From the NCBI GenBank assembly GCA_019637675.1, contig JAHBVE010000002.1, positions 62,001 through 126,000 on the forward strand: a DNA stretch of 64,000 nt. The letters run 5' to 3'. The notes below the pieces were generated by a model. The model saw only the letters and a list, made by a program, of their open reading frames with translations. It was not told where the DNA came from and did not search any database. Shown in pieces: positions 49,339 through 57,664 of this stretch (within the stretch, counting starts at the first letter, position 1; every line of letters starts with the position of its first letter). A program made the position numbers and the translations under genes. This stretch comes from Anaerolineales bacterium (GTDB taxonomy: Bacteria > Chloroflexota > Anaerolineae > Anaerolineales > UBA11579).

Positions 49339-51261
49339 ATGCTTTCAACCATTCGAACTGACCTTAAATCCTACTGGGTGCGCTGGCTGTTCGCCGCCAT
49401 CACAGTGACCTTTGGCCTGCAGGAGCTGCGCGTGCTGTTCGTGAGCTTCGTGGGCTACCTGCGCGACTCAACTGGCATGAGCTCGCTCAGCCTGGCGCCG
49501 GTCGCCATCGGCGTGTTCGCGCTGGCGTTCCTGGTGGGGCCACTCAACCGCCTGCTGGGCACGCGCCGCACGCTGTGGCTGACCGCCGGCGGCCTGGCCG
49601 CACTGCGCGTGGCTGAGCAGGTGTCGCAGACTGCGCTGATGGACCTGTACCTCTCCTCGGCCGCGGTGGCTCTGTTCCTCATGTGGATCCCGTTGGCGGT
49701 CGGCATCTCGCGTGCCCGCGGCGGCCACATCCCGCAGCACCTCGGCCTGGGCTGGCTGCTCGGCGTGGTGCTCGACAGCAGCTTGCAGATCGCCTTCCGC
49801 ACGCTGGACCTCCCCTGGCAGCCCGGCATCATCGCCCTGCTGCTGGTGGCCGTGCTGGCCGCTCTGCAGCTGTGGACGCTGAGCAAGCTGGTGGTCGATG
49901 CGCCCTCCGCCACGGATGGCAGCTGGGCCAGCTCGGCGGCCCTGCTGGCGATCGGCCCCTGGGTCTTCCTGCAGCTGATGGTGTTCCAGAACACGGCGCT
50001 GTTCTCCTCCCTGAGTGGGTGGAGCACGCCTGCGGCCGGCGCGGCCTTGCTGCTGGGCAATGTGATGGGGCTGTGGCACATTGCCAGAGTGGCGCCGCAA
50101 CGCACCTGGCTCAACCTGCTTGTGTATGGCGTTGTATTGCTGGCGCAACTGCTGCTGGCTTTCAACCAGCCGCTGGCGCCGCTGCTGTTCCTGTTCCTGG
50201 GCCAGATCTTCAGCCTGGCCCTGGGTTTCTTCATCTTCACCAGCGCGGGCGCGGTGGCCGGCAAGCCCGGCCTGCTCAGCAGCACGCTGTTCAGCGGTCT
50301 GGGGCAGATCGTGTTTGCGCTGATCACCTTTGTTTACTACGCCTCGTACGACATTGACTTCGGCATCCGCTCCGGCACGCTGCTGCCGGTGGCGGCGGTG
50401 CTGGTGACAATTTTCCTGCTGATCTCCTCGCGGGCCAAGGCTGACAAGGCCAAGGAGTTCAAGCCGCTGTACTCCCCTATGGCGTTGGCGGCCGCGGCTC
50501 TTGTGGTGCCGCTGCTGTTGAGCTTTAGCTGGAAGAGCCCGGCGGCGCAGCCGATCGATTCCAACACCTTCCGCGTGATCAACTACAACATCCACGACGC
50601 CGTGAACACGGACGGCCGCGTGGACCCCGAAGCGCTGGCGCGCATCATCGAGGAAAGCGGCGCCGATGTAGTTGGCCTGCAAGAGATCTCACGCGGCTGG
50701 CTGATCTGGGGCGGCATGGACATGCTGGAGTGGCTGGCCCAGCGCCTGGACATGCAGTACATCTGGGGGCCGACCGCCGACGCCCAATGGGGCAATGCCA
50801 TCCTGACCCGCCTGCCGATCATCAGCTACACCAACAACCCGCTCCCGCCAGAGGACGTGCTGTTGCTGCGCGGCTACCTGTACGCCGAGATCGAGGTGAA
50901 CGGGCAGACCCTGCACGTGATCGACACGCACTTCAGCGAGAAAGCCGGCCAGGACGACATCCGCGCCCAGCAAGCCTCGGTGCTGGTGGACGTGGCGGCG
51001 GGCCGCCCGGCCACCATTGTGATGGGCGATCTAAACTCCCTGCCCGACTCGCTGGCCCTGGACGTGATGTTGGGCGGCGGCTTCATCGACATCTCACGCG
51101 AGAGCGGGCTGAGCAACACGTTCACCTACCCCTCGTTCGCAGCCGACCACCAGATCGACTACATCTTCATCTCGCCTGACCTGCAGTTCAGTGACTTCGC
51201 CATCCCGCTGACGACGGCGTCAGACCACCTGCCGCTCTCGGTGACGATCAGCCTACCCTGA
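49339..51261 (+). CDS. Membrane protein with C-terminal EEP phosphatase/nuclease domain
   Basis: A 640-residue protein. About 12 hydrophobic segments occupy residues 10-400; the C-terminal ~240 residues are an endonuclease/exonuclease/phosphatase domain with INYNIHDAV, GLQEISRG (catalytic Glu), DTHFSEKAG, VMGDLNSLPDS (Asp-Asn), QIDYIFIS and ASDHLPLSV (Asp-His). The EEP part probably faces outside and could cut a phosphodiester lipid or nucleic acid; comparison is to sphingomyelinase-like EEPs. An AAGGAAA ribosome site precedes the ATG. Convergent with a membrane sulfatase. Confidence 0.85.
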   Translation: MLSTIRTDLKSYWVRWLFAAITVTFGLQELRVLFVSFVGYLRDSTGMSSLSLAPVAIGVFALAFLVGPLNRLLGTRRTLWLTAGGLAALRVAEQVSQTALMDLYLSSAAVALFLMWIPLAVGISRARGGHIPQHLGLGWLLGVVLDSSLQIAFRTLDLPWQPGIIALLLVAVLAALQLWTLSKLVVDAPSATDGSWASSAALLAIGPWVFLQLMVFQNTALFSSLSGWSTPAAGAALLLGNVMGLWHIARVAPQRTWLNLLVYGVVLLAQLLLAFNQPLAPLLFLFLGQIFSLALGFFIFTSAGAVAGKPGLLSSTLFSGLGQIVFALITFVYYASYDIDFGIRSGTLLPVAAVLVTIFLLISSRAKADKAKEFKPLYSPMALAAAALVVPLLLSFSWKSPAAQPIDSNTFRVINYNIHDAVNTDGRVDPEALARIIEESGADVVGLQEISRGWLIWGGMDMLEWLAQRLDMQYIWGPTADAQWGNAILTRLPIISYTNNPLPPEDVLLLRGYLYAEIEVNGQTLHVIDTHFSEKAGQDDIRAQQASVLVDVAAGRPATIVMGDLNSLPDSLALDVMLGGGFIDISRESGLSNTFTYPSFAADHQIDYIFISPDLQFSDFAIPLTTASDHLPLSVTISLP

Positions 51262-51297
51262 TAAAAAAAGCCCGGCGAACGCTGGGCTTTTTTTATT
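51262..51297. terminator. Bidirectional terminator
   Basis: Arms AAAAAAAGCCCGGCG and CGCTGGGCTTTTTTT around AA, with one G-U pair. It stops both the EEP gene and the convergent sulfatase gene, whose stop abuts it. Confidence 0.9.
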
Positions 51298-53052
51298 TTA
51301 AGGCTGGCTGAGGAACAAGGGCTCGCCGTCATTCTTGCCGCCCTGGATGATGCCATTGTCTACGGCAGCATCGCTGATGTATTCGGGGTAGAACATAGTC
51401 ACCGGAGGCACCCGGTATTGCAGGATGCTGGCATCCTGATGCATGTAGGCCAGGATGGCCGGATACAGGTCTTGCAAGACGGTGATCTCGTCATAGGCTT
51501 CGAACTGCGCTCCCTCCGGCCAGCGAATGGCGAGGAAGCTGCCGAAGCGGTCTTGAATATCAAAGCGATTGATGTCGTTGATGGTGTAACCACCGCGCCC
51601 GGTGGCGTAGCAATTCTTGCTGAGGTACGGCCCGTGATCGCCGGCCACGATGACGATGGCGGTCGGGTCATTAGCCAGCAGCAAGTCCAGATCTGTACGC
51701 ATTTCTACATTGGCAACGGCCAGGCGCTGCTCGAACAGCTTCGTTTCGTTAGGCAGGCATTCGCCGGAGTTCTGGCTGTGCCCAGGCGCATACGAGTGGG
51801 CATACAGGAATACCGGGTCGGCAGGCACATTGCCAAACAGATCCAGCTTCTGCTGTTCGAACTGCTTGGCGGTACTGGCGTCAAAACCGATGTCAAAGCG
51901 GAACTCGCCCAGCAGGATGCTATCGAGCAACACCAGTGAGGCCGGGCGCTCTTGTGGAAATGAGACATCGTAACTTGAGCCTACTTCCTGAAAGAAGAAG
52001 TCAGAGGCAAAGTAGCCATAGGTGCGGTAGCCCATCCGTTGAAAGATCTGGTGCACCACGCCCGCTCCAGATGTGCCGATGCGCGTATCCCCATAGAAAT
52101 CCAAAGAGGCATTCATCAGCGAGCCGATGGAAACCACAGAGTATGAGCCGATCGAATAGGTGTGCGGGTACATGGTGAAGCCGTGCTGCTGCAGGTAAAG
52201 CTCTTGCTCGCTATTGTCAATGCCATATTGCAGCATGGTTTCATTGGCAACGTACGAGTCGTAGACCAGCAGATAGATGTTGGGCTTCGTTTCCGGGTCA
52301 GCGGGCACTGCGCTAAAGAATGGATGATCGTGAATGTCTGAGGATACCGGGATCTGTTTCCCCAGATCGACCTGGGCGACTGTGTTGGAAACAAAAAAGG
52401 CGGTGACAAGCAACAACAGTAAGTTGCGGTGGCGAGAAGGGTACAGCAACGCAAACAGAACGATCAAAGCCAGCATGATGCCAAGCTGAATGCGCAGATC
52501 GCCCTCGGCGAACCACAGGAAACTGGCGCTGAGCACGGCCATATTGGTGATCATGAACAAAAAGATCACACTGAGGATACGCAGGACTGCCGGATTAGCG
52601 AAACGGCTCAGCAGTTTTGGTAGGACCACCACCAGCAGGACAGAAACGGCCAAAAATCCCAGCAACAGGAACAAATTCTGCGGGAAGGAAACCTGTTGGG
52701 TGTTATTGAGCAGATACTGGACCACCGGCGCCAAAGGCAGCAAGAGCAGCAGCCAATCCGTTGGGCGCCAGGCGGCTGCCGGCGTTTCGGGAGCGGCAGC
52801 TAGCGGCTTTTGGCGCAATGCCAACGCAATACCCAGGGCAATGGCGCTACCTGCCAGCAGCCAGGGCCACAGCGCATTGACGAAGGCCAGGTTGACGCCG
52901 GCCGGCAGCTTGCGTGCCTGCTGGAGTACCAGCAGCAGCGCACCGCAGTATGCTGCCACAACCGCCAGGGGGATCGATACGCCTGGCCCCCAGGCAACCG
53001 ATGCAGGCCAGCGCTTTAGTTTGGTTGTGATGGTCTCGATATTTTGGCTCAT
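51298..53052 (-). CDS. Membrane sulfatase/phosphoethanolamine-transferase-like protein
   Basis: A 584-residue protein with about six N-terminal membrane segments (to residue ~200) and an extracellular alkaline-phosphatase-superfamily domain: NIYLLVYDSYVANETM at its start (metal Asp, nucleophile region), GYFASDFFF, and VIVAGDHGPYLSKN (Asp-His metal ligands). Such proteins cleave or transfer sulfate or phosphoethanolamine-type groups, for example on lipid-linked polymers. The start is uncertain: ATG at 53052, or a TTG seven codons earlier at 53073; neither has a ribosome site. Confidence 0.82.
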   Translation of the reverse strand: MSQNIETITTKLKRWPASVAWGPGVSIPLAVVAAYCGALLLVLQQARKLPAGVNLAFVNALWPWLLAGSAIALGIALALRQKPLAAAPETPAAAWRPTDWLLLLLPLAPVVQYLLNNTQQVSFPQNLFLLLGFLAVSVLLVVVLPKLLSRFANPAVLRILSVIFLFMITNMAVLSASFLWFAEGDLRIQLGIMLALIVLFALLYPSRHRNLLLLLVTAFFVSNTVAQVDLGKQIPVSSDIHDHPFFSAVPADPETKPNIYLLVYDSYVANETMLQYGIDNSEQELYLQQHGFTMYPHTYSIGSYSVVSIGSLMNASLDFYGDTRIGTSGAGVVHQIFQRMGYRTYGYFASDFFFQEVGSSYDVSFPQERPASLVLLDSILLGEFRFDIGFDASTAKQFEQQKLDLFGNVPADPVFLYAHSYAPGHSQNSGECLPNETKLFEQRLAVANVEMRTDLDLLLANDPTAIVIVAGDHGPYLSKNCYATGRGGYTINDINRFDIQDRFGSFLAIRWPEGAQFEAYDEITVLQDLYPAILAYMHQDASILQYRVPPVTMFYPEYISDAAVDNGIIQGGKNDGEPLFLSQP

Positions 53053-53126
53053 GAATGTGAGGATAACACGCAACCCACTGGACAGTTAAGCTATATAAGA
53101 ATACAGTCATCTTCAGAGGTAAGTAG

Positions 53127-54065
53127 ATGCAAATGATACAGATCGGGCCTGGCGGCCCTAAAGTAGCGCCGATCGGCATGGGCACCTGGGCCTGGGGCGA
53201 CAACCTGTTCTGGTCGTACGGGCGCGAGTACGGCGAAGACGACCTGCGGGCGGCGTACGACACCAGCCTGGAAGCCGGCGTCACCTTCTTCGATACTGCT
53301 GAGATCTACGGCACTGGGCGGTCTGAGGCGCTGCTGGGCCGCTTTGCCGCCGCCAACGCCGAAGAGCACATCGTCGCCTCCAAGTTCTTTCCGTACCCGT
53401 GGCGGGTGCTGCGCGGCAGCTTGCGGCAGGCGCTGGCTGGCAGCCTGCAACGCCTGGGCTTGCCCAGCCTGCAGCTGTACCAGATCCATTGGCCCTTCCC
53501 GCCGCGCAGCTTCGCAACCTGGCTGCACGCCATGGCGGACGCGGTGGAGGCCGGCCTGCTCAAGCAGATCGGCGTATCCAACTTTGGGCCGCGCCAAACC
53601 GAGAAGGCCATCCAGGTGCTGGAGAGCCGCGGGCAGCGGCTGGCCAGCAACCAGATCTCATACAGTTTGCTGGCTCGCAACGCCGAGCGGAATGGTTTGC
53701 TGCAACTGTGTCGAGATCACGACATCACTGTGATCGCCTACAGCCCGTTGGCGCAAGGCTTGCTGACCGGCAAGTACACCCGGCAGCAGCCGCCGCCCGA
53801 CCTGGCGCGGCGGGTGATGAACGGCGGCAAGCTCAGCCGGTTGGGGCCGCTGCTGGCCGAGATGCAACGCATCGCCACCCTGCACGGCGACAAGCCCGTC
53901 TCACAAGTGGCGCTGAACTGGTGCGTGGCCAAAGGCACGCTGGCCATCCCGGGCGCCAAGAACGCCAAACAGGCCGGGCTGAACGCGGGTACGTTGAGCT
54001 GGAGCCTGAGCGAAGAAGAAGTGGGACGGCTGGATGAGCTGTCTGCCACGGCGGTGTGGGGCTGA
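53127..54065 (+). CDS. Aldo/keto reductase
   Basis: A 312-residue NADPH-dependent reductase. GTWAWGDNLFW, the catalytic set Asp (FFDTAEIYG with Tyr), Lys (VASKFFP) and His (IHWPFP), and SNFGPRQTEKA, IAYSPLAQGLLTGKY are visible. AGAGG lies upstream of the ATG. Its stop overlaps the start of the PPOX-like gene (TGATG), so the two are co-translated. Confidence 0.93.
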   Translation: MQMIQIGPGGPKVAPIGMGTWAWGDNLFWSYGREYGEDDLRAAYDTSLEAGVTFFDTAEIYGTGRSEALLGRFAAANAEEHIVASKFFPYPWRVLRGSLRQALAGSLQRLGLPSLQLYQIHWPFPPRSFATWLHAMADAVEAGLLKQIGVSNFGPRQTEKAIQVLESRGQRLASNQISYSLLARNAERNGLLQLCRDHDITVIAYSPLAQGLLTGKYTRQQPPPDLARRVMNGGKLSRLGPLLAEMQRIATLHGDKPVSQVALNWCVAKGTLAIPGAKNAKQAGLNAGTLSWSLSEEEVGRLDELSATAVWG

Positions 54066-54502
54066 TGCGCTGGGCTGACTTTGCCGCCAACGCGCCAGAG
54101 CTGGCCGCCTTCGGTGCGGAGCGGCTGGGCAGCGCGGTGGCGTACATTGCCACGGTGACGGTGGACGGAATGCCACGCGTGCACCCGGTGACCCCAATCC
54201 TTGGCGACGAGCTGTACCTGTTCATGGAACCCAATTCCCCCAAGGGCAAAGACCTGCAACGCGGCAGCGCCTACAGCCTGCACTGCGGCGTGGCCGACTC
54301 CAGCGGCGGCCAAGGCGAATTCTATGTGCGCGGGCACGGCCGCCTGGTGCAAGACCCGGCCGAACGGGCCGCCGCAGCCGCGGCGGCCAGCTACTCCCCC
54401 GCCGAGCGCTATATCCTGTTCGCGCTCTCGGTGGAGTTCGCCTTCATGAACGTGTATACGGAGAACGATCCCATCCGGCGGCGCTGGCAGGCCGGCGCTT
54501 AG
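54065..54502 (+). CDS. Pyridoxamine-5'-phosphate-oxidase-like flavin-binding protein
   Basis: A 145-residue split barrel. VAYIATVTVDGMPRVHPVTPIL is the PPOX-family FMN-binding strand pattern; the protein is shorter than PdxH and lacks its C-terminal arm, so it is probably a flavin or F420 reductase of unknown substrate. The ATG at 54065 overlaps the aldo/keto reductase stop. Its stop interlocks with that of the convergent gene (TTAG). Confidence 0.85.
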   Translation: MRWADFAANAPELAAFGAERLGSAVAYIATVTVDGMPRVHPVTPILGDELYLFMEPNSPKGKDLQRGSAYSLHCGVADSSGGQGEFYVRGHGRLVQDPAERAAAAAAASYSPAERYILFALSVEFAFMNVYTENDPIRRRWQAGA

Positions 54503-56211
54503 TTGCACACCCAGATGGCGCCGCGGTATTCACGCAGGACAACATCCAGGTTGCTGCCTCGCATCACTTCTATTAGCCCGCTCTGGGCATAGCCCCCCAT
54601 CAATACGAAATCACAGCCGCGCTCAGCGGCCACATCCAGAATAGCCTGGGCGGCGCGGCCGCGGCGCTGCTCATAGTCTGCAAGGATGCCGCGGGCCAGC
54701 AGGTAATTCTTGGCGCCGGTCTGCGAGAGCGTGGGCCGCAGGCTGCGCTCGAACGAGGTCAGCACGGTGAGCTGGATACCCCAACGGCGCACCAGGTAAG
54801 CGGCCAGATACAACGCCTGGCGCGCCTTGCGGCTGCCGTCGTAGGCGAGCAGGGCGTGTTTGAGCTCGGTCTTGGCGGGCACAACCAGCACCGGCCGCGG
54901 GCTGCGCTGCAGGAAGGCACGCAAGCCGGAGAGCAGGCGCTCGAGCGGGCGCGTGCCGGGCGGGTGCTTGAGATGCAGCACCACCAGATCGCTCCAATGG
55001 CTGCGGGCCTCCACCCGGCGGTGAATGTTGCCCTGCTCCAGCACCAGGCTGCCGGGCAGGCCGGCGGCGGCCACGCGGCGCTCGAACTCGCTGCGCAGGT
55101 TGTGCACCTGCTGCTCGTCTGCGCCGGATGCGGGCTGCACATGCACGCCGCGCAGCTCGCTGCGCTCGTGCCGGGCGACCAGCAGGGCCACGTCGAGCGC
55201 GGTCCAGCTGGCATCCTCACCGCTGAGGGGCACCAGCACGCGCGGGAAGAGCGTCTCGCCTTCCTCCAGGTCATCGCGCTGCAGACGCCACTCGGTCGGT
55301 CGTGGCGCGGCCGGCAGCCGCATCCAGCGGCCAAGCCAGCGCCGCACGCGCCCGCTGAAGCGGCGCGGGCTGCCCTCCAGGCGGTTCCAGGCGTGGGCGG
55401 CGGCCTCGGCGATCCCCAGATTCCAGCCCAGCTCCTTCTCCAGCGTAGAGCGGTGCTTCATCAGCCACAGGTACATATCCGCCTCGGTGCGCTGCGGGAA
55501 GTCACGCAGCAGGCCGAGCTGGCGGATGGCGTGGATGGCGGGCACATAGACTTCGTCGGCCCAGTGGGCGGCGGCATCCGCCAGGCCGACCTCGCCGCCC
55601 TGCTGCTCGCCCATGTAGTAGCGGTGCACGGCGATGTGCTCGCGCAGTTCGTTGATGCGGCCGGGGATGGTGACGCGGAAATCCACATCCGAGCGTGTGT
55701 CTGCCAGCCCGGTATCCTGCAGGAAGTTGTGCAGCTCGGTCTTGATGATGAGGTCTTCGATGTCATCATCCGGCGAGATGGCGACGCGGGTCGGGATCTC
55801 GGTGACGTAGGCTTCGATGGTCTTGGCGCCGACTTCACGTGCCACCGAGACGCGGTGGTGGCCATCCATCACGAAGTAGATCTCGCCGATCTTGTAGACT
55901 TCGATCGGCGGCAGACCCTGGCCTTCCATAGCCAGGCGCACCCGCGCCCAGCGGCCGCCCTGGCTGGCCTGGCGCGGCAGAAACTGGCGGTTGAAATCCT
56001 CATAGCGGCCGACGCTGCCAACGATGGCGTCCAGCGGGATCTCATGCAGGCCGCGCGGCAGCTGGCTGGCGCCGCCGAGCATCTTGCGCACATCGTCAAA
56101 GCGCAGCAGGTCATCGGCGCGGCTGCCGCCCAGGCGCGCCAGCGCCTGGCGCAAAGCGGCGCGGCCGCGGGCGCGCTTGAAGTCGTTCATGGCCGAGGAA
56201 TAGTTGTTCAC
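54499..56211 (-). CDS. ParB-like/Usp fusion protein
   Basis: A 570-residue protein with a rare order of domains. Residues ~55-130 resemble a ParB-type nuclease domain (EIPLDAIVGSVGRYEDF, PPIEVYKIGEIYFVMDGHHRVSVAREVG). A ~200-residue helical middle follows (PGRINELREHIAVHRYYMGE). The C-terminal ~250 residues contain two universal-stress-like folds (FPRVLVPLSGEDASWTALD; HALLAYDGSRKARQAL and DFVLMGGYAQSGLIEVMRGS). GTG start at 56211 is coupled to the phosphoesterase stop; an internal ATG at 56190 is an alternative. Function not known. Confidence 0.8.
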   Translation of the reverse strand: MNNYSSAMNDFKRARGRAALRQALARLGGSRADDLLRFDDVRKMLGGASQLPRGLHEIPLDAIVGSVGRYEDFNRQFLPRQASQGGRWARVRLAMEGQGLPPIEVYKIGEIYFVMDGHHRVSVAREVGAKTIEAYVTEIPTRVAISPDDDIEDLIIKTELHNFLQDTGLADTRSDVDFRVTIPGRINELREHIAVHRYYMGEQQGGEVGLADAAAHWADEVYVPAIHAIRQLGLLRDFPQRTEADMYLWLMKHRSTLEKELGWNLGIAEAAAHAWNRLEGSPRRFSGRVRRWLGRWMRLPAAPRPTEWRLQRDDLEEGETLFPRVLVPLSGEDASWTALDVALLVARHERSELRGVHVQPASGADEQQVHNLRSEFERRVAAAGLPGSLVLEQGNIHRRVEARSHWSDLVVLHLKHPPGTRPLERLLSGLRAFLQRSPRPVLVVPAKTELKHALLAYDGSRKARQALYLAAYLVRRWGIQLTVLTSFERSLRPTLSQTGAKNYLLARGILADYEQRRGRAAQAILDVAAERGCDFVLMGGYAQSGLIEVMRGSNLDVVLREYRGAIWVCN

Positions 56212-56834
56212 GGCGTCAGCTCCAGCTCCTGATAGCCGTAGGCGTTGACGACCTGGGTGCGCTCGAACTGGATGATGGCGGGCTCATTGCGGTCATACAG
56301 GTGGATGTGGCCGTGCAGGTGGTACTTGGGCTTGAAGGTGCGCAGCAGCCAGCGGAAGGCCTTGAAGCCGCGGTGGGCCGTGTCCTGGCGGTCACTAACA
56401 TCCCAAGCCGGGGCGTGGGTGACCAACACGTCGAGGGCGCGGCCGTAGCGCAGACGGTTGTAGAGCAGGCGCGGCAGCATACCGAGCACCATGAGCCACA
56501 TCTCGCTTTGCGTGTACATGAAGGGGCCGCGGCGGTAGCGCAGGCTGCCCTCGAAGCCAGCGAGGATCAGCCCATTGTGGTGGACCAGTTTGCGGTGCAG
56601 GTCGATAGCGCCCCAGGGGGCCTCACGCGCCTCGGTCTGGGAGTATTCGACGTTCGGGGCATGGTTGCCGCGCACGAAGAAGACCGGCTTGCCCAGCGTA
56701 TCCACCAGGAATTCGAGATAGTAGTACGGCAGGTCGCCGCAACCGATGACGAGGTCCACCGCGCCGAAGCGCTGGGCGACGGCTGGGGTGTAGACGAAGT
56801 CGAGCACCTGGTCACTGAGGGCGAGGACGCGCAT
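56208..56834 (-). CDS. Metallophosphoesterase
   Basis: A 208-residue calcineurin-like phosphoesterase. Metal motifs are LVIGCGDLPYYYLEFL (Asp), VFFVRGNHAPN (GNHx), LVTHAP and HLHGHIHLYD (GHxH). The usual first D-x-H is replaced by ALSDQVLDF, with Gln instead of His, so one metal site may be changed. It overlaps the next gene by 4 bp (GTGA) and is co-expressed with the ParB/Usp fusion. Confidence 0.88.
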   Translation of the reverse strand: MRVLALSDQVLDFVYTPAVAQRFGAVDLVIGCGDLPYYYLEFLVDTLGKPVFFVRGNHAPNVEYSQTEAREAPWGAIDLHRKLVHHNGLILAGFEGSLRYRRGPFMYTQSEMWLMVLGMLPRLLYNRLRYGRALDVLVTHAPAWDVSDRQDTAHRGFKAFRWLLRTFKPKYHLHGHIHLYDRNEPAIIQFERTQVVNAYGYQELELTP

Positions 56835-57085
56835 GTGGACGAATATAACAGTTGTACAGGTCAGGTGGGAGCACCCTCACCCCTACCCCTCTCCCTAAGG
56901 GAGAGGGGAAACGCAAAGCTAAACCCAGATTGCTTCGCTGCGCTCGCAATGACGTATGGGGAACCCGACCATACACAAACCCGTCATTGCGAGCCACAGG
57001 CCGCAAAGCGGCCTGTGCGCGTGGCAATCTGGGTTGTGAGGCGTGGGCTAAAACCAGATTGCTTCGCTTCGCTCGCAATGACGGG
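56835..57085. repeat. Composite block of dispersed repeats
   Basis: A gene-free stretch with a partial CTCCCTAAGGGAG element (56874-56912) followed by three CATTGCGAG-type units: 56928-56955, 56981-57035 (with internal GGCCGCAAAGCGGCC) and 57051-57083. Units 1 and 3 face the middle one in opposite orientation, giving a large potential hairpin of GATTGC...CAATGACG units. It lies upstream of the arsR promoter. Confidence 0.8.
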
Positions 57086-57095
57086 CGGGTCTGAA

Positions 57096-57139
57096 TTGAC
57101 ATTCGCTCTTAAGGCAAGTAGACTGCATAGAGAGCAGTC
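57096..57139 (+). promoter_or_regulatory. arsR promoter and operator-like inverted repeat
   Basis: TTGACA (57096-57101), a 17-bp spacer and TAGACT (57119-57124). The -10 box begins the inverted repeat TAGACTGC (57119-57126) ... GCAGTCAA (57134-57141), which fits an autoregulatory operator. TAGACTGC resembles the TAGACGGC half-site at 57614-57621. Confidence 0.7.
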
Positions 57140-57142
57140 AAT

Positions 57143-57463
57143 ATGAAGACCAAGAGCATGGACCCCGTAGCGTTTGCCAAAGTGCTGGCTGACCCCACCC
57201 GCCAGCAGATCATGCAAAGCTGCTGCTGCGAGTGGAAGAATGTGAACGAGATCGTGAAGACGGTGAAGGTGAGCCAGCCCACGGTCTCGCACCATTTGGC
57301 GCTGTTACGCGAGGCCGAGCTGGTACAGGTCCGCGAAGAAGGCAAGAACACCTTCTACACGCTGAACCAGGAGAAGGTGGCAATGTGCTGCGGCCAGCTC
57401 ATCAGCACCTTTGCCCCCGAGAGCAAGGCCGCCGAGCAGCTGCAGGCTGCGCCAACCAAGTAG
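57143..57463 (+). CDS. ArsR/SmtB family regulator
   Basis: A 106-residue winged-helix repressor. DPTRQQIMQSCCCEW holds three adjacent Cys at the place of the ArsR alpha-3 metal site, VSQPTVSHHLALLREAELV is the DNA-recognition region, and a late MCCGQLIS adds two more Cys. The Cys content suggests sensing of arsenic, antimony, other thiophilic metals or reactive thiol ligands. It converges with a Cys-rich peptide gene and lies near a divergent dioxygenase promoter with similar half-sites. Confidence 0.92.
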   Translation: MKTKSMDPVAFAKVLADPTRQQIMQSCCCEWKNVNEIVKTVKVSQPTVSHHLALLREAELVQVREEGKNTFYTLNQEKVAMCCGQLISTFAPESKAAEQLQAAPTK

Positions 57464-57513
57464 CGGGCGGCCAGCTGCCAACTGCCAGCCAGCCGCCCGC
57501 CGTGCAGCGCTGG

Positions 57514-57585
57514 CTAGCAGCAGCCAGTGCCGCCGCAACAACAGCCGCTTTCCAATACGCTCAACTGCTCATCAGGTGTGAACAT
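57514..57585 (-). CDS. 23-residue Cys-rich peptide
   Basis: A small open frame whose product begins MFTPDEQLSVLE and ends SGCCCGGTGCC: five Cys among the last ten residues. The ATG has an ideal ribosome site, AAGGAG with a 5-nt gap, and a promoter upstream (TTGACA 57659-57664, TATCCT 57636-57641, 17-bp spacer). It converges on arsR and is divergent from the dioxygenase gene. A metal-binding or metal-trapping role is inferred from the Cys cluster and the ArsR neighbour; a leader peptide role is an alternative. Confidence 0.6.
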   Translation of the reverse strand: MFTPDEQLSVLESGCCCGGTGCC

Positions 57586-57610
57586 TTCATCTCCTTTCCA
57601 AAGAAGGTAT

Positions 57611-57664
57611 ATATAGACGGCCATCTATGTAATAAAGGATAATTGGCCGCCGTCTATATGTCAA
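57611..57664. promoter_or_regulatory. Divergent operator/promoter between Cys-peptide and dioxygenase
   Basis: A perfect 11-bp inverted repeat ATATAGACGGC (57611-57621) and GCCGTCTATAT (57649-57659), and a near palindrome ATAGACGGCCATCTAT (57613-57628). These cover the minus-strand promoter (TTGACA/TATCCT) and a plus-strand -10 GATAAT (57638-57643). This layout is typical of ArsR/SmtB-type repression. Confidence 0.6.

Noticed and set aside
49468..50682. A 404-codon open frame opposite the EEP membrane protein
   Set aside because: Extremely Gln/Arg/His-rich, no start signal and opposite a membrane protein gene with normal segments.
54856..56232. A 458-codon open frame opposite the ParB/Usp gene
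   Set aside because: Antisense to a gene with recognisable domains; composition is that of a shadow frame (Ala/Gln/His-rich).
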